The position numbers and the translations under genes were made by a program. Positions 57,502-64,000 of a stretch of 64,000 nucleotides of DNA are shown here, piece by piece. This stretch comes from Bordetella sp. 02P26C-1 (lineage in GTDB: Bacteria; Pseudomonadota; Gammaproteobacteria; Burkholderiales; Burkholderiaceae_B). How positions within the stretch are numbered: position 1 is the stretch's first letter; the number at the start of each line of letters is the position of its first letter. The notes under the pieces are model-generated. The model did no database searches, was not told the origin of the DNA, and saw nothing but the letters and a program-made list of their open reading frames with translations. Location of the stretch: assembly GCF_009763255.1 (NCBI RefSeq), contig NZ_WSJB01000005.1, positions 1 through 64,000 on the forward strand, given 5' to 3'.

Positions 57502-58395
57502 TTATGCCAGCGCGGTGTCGAGCAGCATCATGAGGACGAAACCAATCATCAAGCCGCCAGTCGCCCAGACCTCGTGGCCCTTGCGATGCGACTCGGGGAT
57601 GATCTCGTGACTGATGACAAAGAGCATCGCGCCGGCGGCGAATCCCAGCCCCCAGGGCAGCAACTCCGCCGACCAGCCCACTACCAGCGCGCCGATAATC
57701 GCGCCTACGGGCTCGACCAGCCCGGATAGCATGCCTAACGCGACAGCGAATGTGCGGCTATATCCCACCGACAGCAACGCCAGGGCCACCACCAGCCCTT
57801 CCGGCACGTCCTGGATTGCGATCCCCGTGGCCAAGGCGCTGCCGCGCAGTGCGTCGTTGCCTACATAACTGACCCCGATGGCGAGGCCTTCGGGGACGTT
57901 ATGTAGAGCGATCGCGATGACAAACAGCCAGGCTCGGCGCACGCGCTGCATGGAGATGCCTTCGCGCCCTTTGATGAAATGCTCGTGCGGCAACGTGCGG
58001 TCCATAATGAGCAGCGCCGCGGCTCCGACGAGCAACGCACCGCCCACGATCAAGCCGCGCGCCCACGGCCCATGCCCGAGTTCGCCAGCCGCCGCTAAAC
58101 CGGGCACCACGAGCGAAAAGGCACAAGCCGCCAACATCACGCCGGCGCCAAACCCGAACATCGTGTCCTGCACTTTTTCCGAGAGGGTCTGGGAAAACAC
58201 CACGGGCAAGGTGCCCAGCGCAGTCGCTGCGGCCGCCAGCAGCCCGCCCGCCAGCGCATCGGCCACATGCGGGGCGCGTGGAACGAGATAGTCCCACAAC
58301 GCATGCGCGCCCAGACAAGCCACCAGAATGGCCAAAGTCCAAATGCTGATGCTGGTCAGCGGTGGACGAACGCGATGGCGGCTAAAAGTATTCAT
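57502..58395 (-). CDS. ZIP family metal transporter (GufA type)
   Basis: An inner-membrane divalent-metal (zinc, possibly iron or manganese) importer of 297 residues with about eight membrane segments. The metal-site helices read HNVPEGLAIGVSY and QDVPEGLVVALAL, where the second motif has Gln-Asp instead of His-Asn, as in the GufA group. HEIIPESHRKGHE follows near the C terminus. A His-containing loop (PHEHFIKGRE) faces the cytoplasm. ATG 58395 has AGGTCG 6 nt upstream. It lies 37 nt downstream of sodA and may share its transcript, which would link metal import with Mn-SOD. Confidence 0.9.
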   Translation of the reverse strand: MNTFSRHRVRPPLTSISIWTLAILVACLGAHALWDYLVPRAPHVADALAGGLLAAAATALGTLPVVFSQTLSEKVQDTMFGFGAGVMLAACAFSLVVPGLAAAGELGHGPWARGLIVGGALLVGAAALLIMDRTLPHEHFIKGREGISMQRVRRAWLFVIAIALHNVPEGLAIGVSYVGNDALRGSALATGIAIQDVPEGLVVALALLSVGYSRTFAVALGMLSGLVEPVGAIIGALVVGWSAELLPWGLGFAAGAMLFVISHEIIPESHRKGHEVWATGGLMIGFVLMMLLDTALA

Positions 58396-58432
58396 CAACG
58401 ACCTAAGAAGTGGTGGCAAGACCTTGTTGGAC

Positions 58433-59047
58433 TCAACCGACGGCGGCTTCGTAACGACGCGCCACTTCGGCCCAATCAATCACGTTGAAGAAAGCGCCTA
58501 TGTACTCGGGACGGCGATTTTGATATTTCAAATAATACGCGTGTTCCCACACATCCAGCCCCAGGACTGGGGTATTCCCGTGCATAAGCGGACTGTCCTG
58601 ATTGGCCGTGCTTTCCACCACCAGCTTGCCCTCGGGCGTGACGCTGAGCCACGCCCAGCCGCTGCCAAAACGCGTCAGCGCCGCCTTGGTAAAGGCATCC
58701 TTGAACGCGTCAAAACCGCTCAAATCGCTGTCGATGGCAGCAGCCACGCTGCCCTGAGGCTGGCCGCCGCCTTCTGGCGACATGACGGTCCAGAACAAGC
58801 TGTGATTGGCATGCCCGCCACCGTTATTGCGCACGGGGCCGCGCACGGCCTCGGGTAGCGCGTCGATGCGGCCGACCAGCGTTTCCACGGGTTCATCGGT
58901 GCCTAAACCCGCCCCTTCCAGCGCGGCGTTCAGGTTGTTGATATAGGTCTGGTGATGCTTGGTGTAGTGAATCTCCATCGTCTGCGCGTCGATGTGCGGC
59001 TCCAAAGCATCATAGGCATAGGGAAGCTTGGGGAGGGTATAAGCCAT
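58433..59047 (-). CDS. sodA: Superoxide dismutase, Mn type
   Basis: Converts superoxide to peroxide and oxygen in the cytoplasm. The 204-residue protein has metal ligands H27, H82, D165 and H169 (DVWEHAYY). [11 protein letters not shown] (G78) and Q150 in [10 protein letters not shown] mark the Mn-SOD subgroup; Fe-SODs carry the Gln in the first domain instead. GAGGAG lies 7 nt before ATG 59047. A Fur box covers a promoter about 200 bp upstream, in line with the iron-repressed sodA reported in Bordetella. Confidence 0.95.
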   Translation of the reverse strand: MAYTLPKLPYAYDALEPHIDAQTMEIHYTKHHQTYINNLNAALEGAGLGTDEPVETLVGRIDALPEAVRGPVRNNGGGHANHSLFWTVMSPEGGGQPQGSVAAAIDSDLSGFDAFKDAFTKAALTRFGSGWAWLSVTPEGKLVVESTANQDSPLMHGNTPVLGLDVWEHAYYLKYQNRRPEYIGAFFNVIDWAEVARRYEAAVG

Positions 59048-59251
59048 GACAGATCTCCTCGGTTGCATGCTCCCAGGAGGGGAGCAAATCAAACGACGCG
59101 GGCTCATACAGCAATTCGTATGCCCAAGGGGAGGTTCACTGGACTGAGGGGATTACCCTCCTGGCCTCATAGTGGGTCGGGTGGCTGCTGCGATGGGCGC
59201 GTCGAGGATGGCAGTGGGACAACCGGATGCCGCCCACGGACACACTTACAC

Positions 59252-59284
59252 GTAAATGATATTCATTTTTATTTATACACACAA
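59252..59284 (-). promoter_or_regulatory. Fur box overlapping the sodA promoter
   Basis: The Fur core AATGATATTCATT (59255-59267) matches 12 of 13 consensus positions. On the minus strand TTGTGT (59279-59284) and TATCAT (59256-59261) are 17 nt apart, so Fur would sit on the -10. The leader to sodA would be about 200 nt. The rest of the 323-bp gap shows only a 7-bp hairpin at 59068-59086 near the ribosome site. Confidence 0.78.
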
Positions 59285-59370
59285 CTGCGCATGATTTCAT
59301 GCTCTGGACCCAGCGCGCCCGGATCTTCAAGGTGCCCGGAAGCAGGGACTCGCGAGTTCCCCCGCCGTGA

Positions 59371-60573
59371 CTACAGCGCCCTGCCGCAAGCGACGCCCGA
59401 GGCCCAGGCCCACTGGAAGTTGTAGCCGCCCAGCCAGCCGGTCACATCGACGGTTTCGCCGATGAAGTAGAGGCCAGGCACCTCGCGCGCCTGCATCGAT
59501 TTCTGATCCAGCGCGCGTGTATCGACCCCGCCCCGCATGACCTCGGCCTTCTTATATCCCGCGGTGCCGCTGGGAACGAGACGCCATTCATGAATGCCGC
59601 CGGCCAACGCGCGCAGCGTTTTATCGGGCGTGTCGGCCAGACGCATCGTCGCCAAATCAGCGCCGGCCCTCTGGCCCGCTGCCTGTAGCCACTGATCGGC
59701 GAGACGGCGCGGCCACAGCCCGGCCAGCACCGTTTGCAGCTGCTGCCGGTTGCCGGGTTTTGCTTCAATGAGCTCATGGGCAAGATCGCGGCCGGCGGCC
59801 AGATCGATGACGATGGGTTCACCCGGGCGCCAATAGCTAGAGATCTGCAGAATCGCCGGTCCCGAAAGCCCCCGATGCGTAAACAGCAAGTCCTCGAGGA
59901 ACTCGCCCCGCGCGCGGCCGGAGCCCGTGGCCAGCGATACCTCCAAGGCCACGCCCGAGAGCTCTGCAAAGGGTTTCCACTCTGCCGGATCAAAGGTCAG
60001 CGGCACCAGCGCGGGCCGTGGCTCAACGACTTTCAAACCGAATTGTCGGGCGACCTTCAGCCCATAATCGGTGGCGCCCAACTGGGGAATTGCCATGCCG
60101 CCAGTGGCGATGACCAGTTTGGCGGCGTGAATTTCGCCCTGATTCGTACCGAGTCGATAGCCGGTATCCGACCGACTGATTTCTTGGACCTGACAAGGCA
60201 TGCGCCACTGCACCCGGGCGGTTTCGCATTCCGCGCGCAGCATCTGGATAATGGACTCACTGCTGTCGTCGCAAAACAGCTGTCCACGGTGCTTCTCGTG
60301 CCAGGACACGCGGTGTTCGCGCAACAGCCCGAGGAAGTCTTTGGGCGTATAGCCCGCCAGGGCCGAGCGGCAGAAATGCGGGTTCTCAGACAGGAAATTG
60401 CCCGGCCCCGTACCCACATTGGTGAAATTGCAGCGGCCGCCGCCAGAGATGCGGATTTTTTCAGCCAGCCGCTTGGCATGATCGATCAACACGACGCGCA
60501 GGCCGCGCTGGCCGGCTACGGCGGCACACATCATGCCGGCAGCGCCAGCACCTATGATTGCGACATCAAACAT
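59371..60573 (-). CDS. BaiN/HI0933-family FAD-dependent oxidoreductase
   Basis: A flavoprotein of 400 residues in the HI0933/YhiN group (sometimes annotated RdsA/BaiN). FAD contacts are [19 protein letters not shown] near residue 6 and GRCNFTN further on, and the C-terminal FAD motif is [20 protein letters not shown]. Physiological substrates of this family are largely unknown. ATG 60573 starts directly before the dinucleotide fold; the frame opens to 60627. It lies about 90 nt after the decarboxylase gene, with a GC hairpin between. Confidence 0.9.
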   Translation of the reverse strand: MFDVAIIGAGAAGMMCAAVAGQRGLRVVLIDHAKRLAEKIRISGGGRCNFTNVGTGPGNFLSENPHFCRSALAGYTPKDFLGLLREHRVSWHEKHRGQLFCDDSSESIIQMLRAECETARVQWRMPCQVQEISRSDTGYRLGTNQGEIHAAKLVIATGGMAIPQLGATDYGLKVARQFGLKVVEPRPALVPLTFDPAEWKPFAELSGVALEVSLATGSGRARGEFLEDLLFTHRGLSGPAILQISSYWRPGEPIVIDLAAGRDLAHELIEAKPGNRQQLQTVLAGLWPRRLADQWLQAAGQRAGADLATMRLADTPDKTLRALAGGIHEWRLVPSGTAGYKKAEVMRGGVDTRALDQKSMQAREVPGLYFIGETVDVTGWLGGYNFQWAWASGVACGRAL

Positions 60574-60626
60574 GGGGACAAACGAGCGCGCGCCGTAGCG
60601 CGCCGCCCGCCCTGCTCGTGCTGACA

Positions 60627-60646
60627 CGCCGCGCGACCGCGCGGCG
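60627..60646 (-). terminator. GC hairpin after the decarboxylase gene
   Basis: CGCCGCGC and GCGCGGCG pair around a 4-nt loop, 17 nt past the decarboxylase stop. No T run follows, so efficiency is doubtful. Confidence 0.45.
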
Positions 60647-60663
60647 GTGGGGATGAACCGCGC

Positions 60664-62922
60664 TCACTCGATCAGGCAGTCCACGTAGTAACGCTTGGTG
60701 CCGTCCGGACCGAGATCCTCGGCCAGGCCGTGGATATAAGTCTCGAAACCGGGGAACCGGGCGTTGAAATCGCGCGCGAATTTCAGGTACTGCACGATGG
60801 TCTTGTTGAAGCGCTCGCCCGGGATCAGCAGCGGAATGCCCGGCGGATAGGGCGTGAGCAGCACACCGGTGACGCGGCCTTCGAGTTGCGAGATCTCGAC
60901 GCGCTCGACTTCGCGATGCGCCATGCGGGCAAACGCGTCCGAGGGCTTGAGCGCCGGAACCATATCGCTGAGGTACATCTCGGTCGTCAGTCGCGCGACA
61001 TCGTTTTCGCGGTAGGCTTCGTGAATCTGCTGACACAGATCTCGCAACCCCATGCGCTCGTAACGACGATGCGCGCGGCTGAACTCGGGCAGGATGCGCC
61101 ACAAGGGCTGATTGCGGTCGTAGTCATCCTTGAACTGCTGCAACGCGGTCAGCAGCGTGTTCCAACGGCCCTTGGTGATGCCAATCGTAAACAGGATGAA
61201 GAACGAGTAGAGGCCCGTCTTTTCGATCACGACGCCATGTTCAGCCAGATACTTGGAGACGAGCGCGGCGGGAATACCGGTTTCGCCAAAGCTGCCCGAC
61301 ATATCCAGGCCCGGGGTAACCACTGTTGCCTTGATCGGGTCGAGCATGTTGAAGCCGTCGGCCAGCTCGCCAAAGCCGTGCCAGTGATCGTTGGCCTCCA
61401 GCACCCATTCGTCGCGATTGCCGATGCCCTCGGAGACCAGACGGTTCGGGCCCCAGACCTTGAACCACCAGTCGTTCTTGCCGAACTCGGATTCCACCTT
61501 GCGCATGGCGCGACGGAAATCCATCGCCTCGCGGATGCTTTCCTCGACCAGCGCGGTGCCGCCCGGCGGCTCCATCATCGCAGCGGCCACGTCGCAGGAC
61601 GCGATGATCGCGTACTGCGGCGAGGTCGAGGTGTGCATCAGGTACGCTTCGTTAAAGACGTTGCGATCCAGTTTGCGCGACTCGGATTCCTGCACAATGA
61701 TTTGCGAGGCCTGCGAGATGCCAGCCAGCAGCTTGTGCGTCGAGTGGGTGGCGAACACCATCGGACCTTCCGGGCGCGGGCGGCCCTGGCCAATGGCGTG
61801 CATGTCCTTGTAGTAGCTGTGAAACGAGGCATGCGGCAGCCACGCTTCGTCAAAGTGCAGCGTATCGACGTAGTCGCCCAGCTTTTCCTTGATCATCTCG
61901 ACGTTGTAGATCACGCCGTCGTAGGTGCTCTGGGTGAGCGTCAGGATGCGCGGCTTTTTGTTGCGCGCCTGGCGGGCAAACGGGTTGGCCTCGATCTTTT
62001 TCCGGATGTTCTCGGGATCGAATTCCTCCAGCGGGATCGGCCCGATGATGCCCAGATGGTTGCGCGTCGGACGCAGGAACACGGGGATCGCCCCCGTCAT
62101 GGTGATCGCGTGCAGGATCGACTTGTGGCAGTTACGATCCACGACCACCACATCGTCGGCGGCCACGTTGGCGTGCCAGACGACCTTGTTGGAGGTGGAC
62201 GTACCGTTGGTCACGAAAAAGCAATGATCCGCGTGGAAAATGCGCGCGGCATTGAGTTCGGACTCGGCAACGGGACCCGTGTGATCGAGCAACTGACCCA
62301 GCTCGTCGACGGCGTTACACACGTCGGCGCGCAACATGTTCTCGCCGAAGAACTGGTGGAACATCTGGCCCACCGGGCTCTTCAGGAACGCCACACCGCC
62401 GGAGTGACCCGGGCAATGCCACGAGTACGAACCGTCTTGCGCGTACTTCACCAGCTCGCGGAAGAACGGCGGCGGCAGGCTATCCACATAGCTGCGCGCT
62501 TCGCGGATGATGTGACGCGCCACGAACTCGGGCGTGTCCTCGAACATATGAATAAAGCCGTGCAGCTCGCGCAGGATATCGTTCGGGATGTGCTCGGACG
62601 TCCGGGTCTCGCCATACAGATAGATCGGGATATCGGCATTGCGAAACCGCAGTTCGCCGATGAAGCTGCGCAGATTCTTGATCGCGCTGGCCACATCTTC
62701 GGGAGACGAGTCGTCGAATTCCTCATCATCGATCGACAAGATAAAGCAGCTGGCGCGGCTTTGCTGTTGCGCAAACGAGCTCAAATCGCCGTAGCTCGTC
62801 ACGCCAATGACTTCCACACCCTCGGCTTCGATAGCCGTTGCCAGGGCGCGAATCCCCAAACCCGAGGCGTTCTCGGACCGGTAGTCTTCGTCGATGATAA
62901 AAATGGGGAAGCGAAATTTCAT
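60664..62922 (-). CDS. Arginine/lysine/ornithine decarboxylase, AdiA-like
   Basis: A PLP enzyme of the bacterial inducible decarboxylase family (AdiA, LdcI, SpeF), 752 residues. It has an N-terminal flavodoxin-like wing domain (IFIIDEDYRSENASGLGI), the core with WHCPGHSGG, the PLP lysine K397 in ATHSTHKLLAG, and a C-terminal domain with GVLLTPYPPGIPLLIPGERF. The length is closest to AdiA, so arginine is a likely substrate, but lysine or ornithine cannot be excluded. AGGAG lies 8 nt before ATG 62922. No antiporter gene is adjacent. Confidence 0.92.
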   Translation of the reverse strand: MKFRFPIFIIDEDYRSENASGLGIRALATAIEAEGVEVIGVTSYGDLSSFAQQQSRASCFILSIDDEEFDDSSPEDVASAIKNLRSFIGELRFRNADIPIYLYGETRTSEHIPNDILRELHGFIHMFEDTPEFVARHIIREARSYVDSLPPPFFRELVKYAQDGSYSWHCPGHSGGVAFLKSPVGQMFHQFFGENMLRADVCNAVDELGQLLDHTGPVAESELNAARIFHADHCFFVTNGTSTSNKVVWHANVAADDVVVVDRNCHKSILHAITMTGAIPVFLRPTRNHLGIIGPIPLEEFDPENIRKKIEANPFARQARNKKPRILTLTQSTYDGVIYNVEMIKEKLGDYVDTLHFDEAWLPHASFHSYYKDMHAIGQGRPRPEGPMVFATHSTHKLLAGISQASQIIVQESESRKLDRNVFNEAYLMHTSTSPQYAIIASCDVAAAMMEPPGGTALVEESIREAMDFRRAMRKVESEFGKNDWWFKVWGPNRLVSEGIGNRDEWVLEANDHWHGFGELADGFNMLDPIKATVVTPGLDMSGSFGETGIPAALVSKYLAEHGVVIEKTGLYSFFILFTIGITKGRWNTLLTALQQFKDDYDRNQPLWRILPEFSRAHRRYERMGLRDLCQQIHEAYRENDVARLTTEMYLSDMVPALKPSDAFARMAHREVERVEISQLEGRVTGVLLTPYPPGIPLLIPGERFNKTIVQYLKFARDFNARFPGFETYIHGLAEDLGPDGTKRYYVDCLIE

Positions 62923-63089
62923 GCGGGCGCTCCTGAGGCAAGGCCGAGACGGACGCGAGTGTACTGCGATAAAGACGGTGCAGGGGCGCATAAGCGCGCC
63001 CTGCGGCGGACGGTTACAACCGTATGCGAATGAGGGTTGGCAAAATGCGTACCCGGGCAGGTCATTGCGCCCCCGACGGCGTGCCCCAA

Positions 63090-63653
<564 letters not shown>

Positions 63654-63698
63654 GATGAGTGCTTGTTCGGGTTGACTGACAGGTATTTTAGCCTCTGC

Positions 63699-63730
63699 CG
63701 CCTCAGAGCCGGAATGCAGGCTCTGAGGCG
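63699..63730 (-). terminator. 12-bp hairpin after tamB
   Basis: CGCCTCAGAGCC (63699-63710) and GGCTCTGAGGCG (63719-63730) form a perfect stem with an 8-nt loop, 8 nt past the tamB stop. A clear T run is missing. Confidence 0.55.
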
Positions 63731-63738
63731 CGCACCGC

Positions 63739-64000
63739 TTAATCGGCGAAGAACGTTTTGTATACCAATGCGATGCCATTAACGGCGCCGCCCTTGAGAT
63801 CCACCGACCAGTGTCGAGACAGTTGATAACTGGCCCGTCCCACGGTTTCCGAACCCGCCATGGCCTGTTCGAGGCTGAGCGTGATGCCGTTGGCGAAACG
63901 CTTACTCGCAACCAGGAACTGCGTGGCGAGATCGCTGTCGCTGCCCGAGTTGACCTGGCTGGCCACCGTCCGGTCGGGCAGGAGACTGCCAGAGCTGCCG
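63739..64000 (-). CDS. tamB: TamB-like translocation and assembly protein, C-terminal end (partial)
   Basis: The reading frame is open through the right edge and ends at 63739; about 87 C-terminal residues are visible. [19 protein letters not shown], then [14 protein letters not shown] and the final VYKTFF strand match the conserved DUF490 end of TamB, the inner-membrane-anchored partner of TamA in outer-membrane biogenesis. A GTG at 63966 is internal, not a start. The short length limits certainty. Confidence 0.72.
   Translation of the reverse strand, partial: GSSGSLLPDRTVASQVNSGSDSDLATQFLVASKRFANGITLSLEQAMAGSETVGRASYQLSRHWSVDLKGGAVNGIALVYKTFFAD

Noticed and set aside
59136-59330. 64-codon frame in the sodA leader
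   Set aside because: It starts upstream of the predicted sodA transcription start and shows no ribosome site or conserved features.
60730-63033. 767-codon open frame opposite the decarboxylase gene
   Set aside because: Antisense shadow of a clear PLP decarboxylase; low-complexity Arg/Gly/His composition and no motif.

Overview
The window reads as chromosome of a GC-rich betaproteobacterium of the Burkholderiales, most likely an Alcaligenaceae (Bordetella/Achromobacter-like). The evidence is the lolB-ispE-tRNA-Gln-prs-rplY-pth block, a Coq7-type ubiquinone hydroxylase, a tandem glycine riboswitch ahead of gcvT-gcvH-gcvP, a dcd-decarboxylase pair and many short ATGA gene overlaps. I see no insertion sequence, prophage, CRISPR array or rRNA, and no clear pseudogene. 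One gene is cut by the right edge (tamB).

Layout. 0-12 kb: tRNA-Lys, an AsmA-family protein, a YkgJ-type Cys-cluster protein, an outer-membrane barrel, an orphan Fur-controlled siderophore/haem-type binding protein, a CPBP membrane protease, then the housekeeping run pth, rplY, prs, tRNA-Gln, ispE, lolB and a large TPR protein, all on the minus strand. 12-19.6 kb (plus strand): mutM, then an aromatic block with a metallo-beta-lactamase-fold protein, a flavin monooxygenase with a 65-residue partner (proposed MhaA/MhaB), a LysR regulator, homogentisate dioxygenase and fumarylacetoacetase. The maleylacetoacetate isomerase step is not visible. 19.7-22.7 kb: a D-2-hydroxyacid-type FAD dehydrogenase and a phosphoglucomutase/phosphomannomutase.

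22.8-34.3 kb (minus strand): a tightly overlapping surface-glycan operon with a WecA/WbpL-like initiating transferase, TviB, TviC, a MurJ-like flippase, four GT4 glycosyltransferases and an AsnB-type amidotransferase. Together they could build an undecaprenyl-linked oligosaccharide containing N-acetylgalactosaminuronic acid, probably amidated. No polymerase, chain-length regulator or ligase is present. The 780-bp gap next to it (34.3-35.05 kb) holds a candidate small RNA whose C-rich loop is complementary to Shine-Dalgarno sequences.

35-38 kb: coq7, an OsmC-family protein, thyA and folA. 38-50.2 kb: an accessory catabolic region. A MocR-type regulator diverges from a TRAP transporter (P, Q, M), followed by a PuuE/imidase-like deacetylase-fold hydrolase, a dihydropyrimidinase-like amidohydrolase, an unknown 106-residue protein, a COG0523 GTPase, an asparaginase homologue with changed substrate-binding residues, an FCD-type GntR regulator and a beta-alanine:pyruvate-type transaminase. 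I infer uptake and stepwise hydrolysis of a cyclic amide, imide or ureide.

50.4-64 kb: a DUF945 protein, the glycine cleavage operon, a ZIP metal transporter, Mn-type superoxide dismutase with a Fur-box promoter and a long leader, a BaiN/HI0933-type flavoprotein, an arginine/lysine/ornithine decarboxylase, dcd and the 3' end of tamB, all minus strand except the DUF945 gene.
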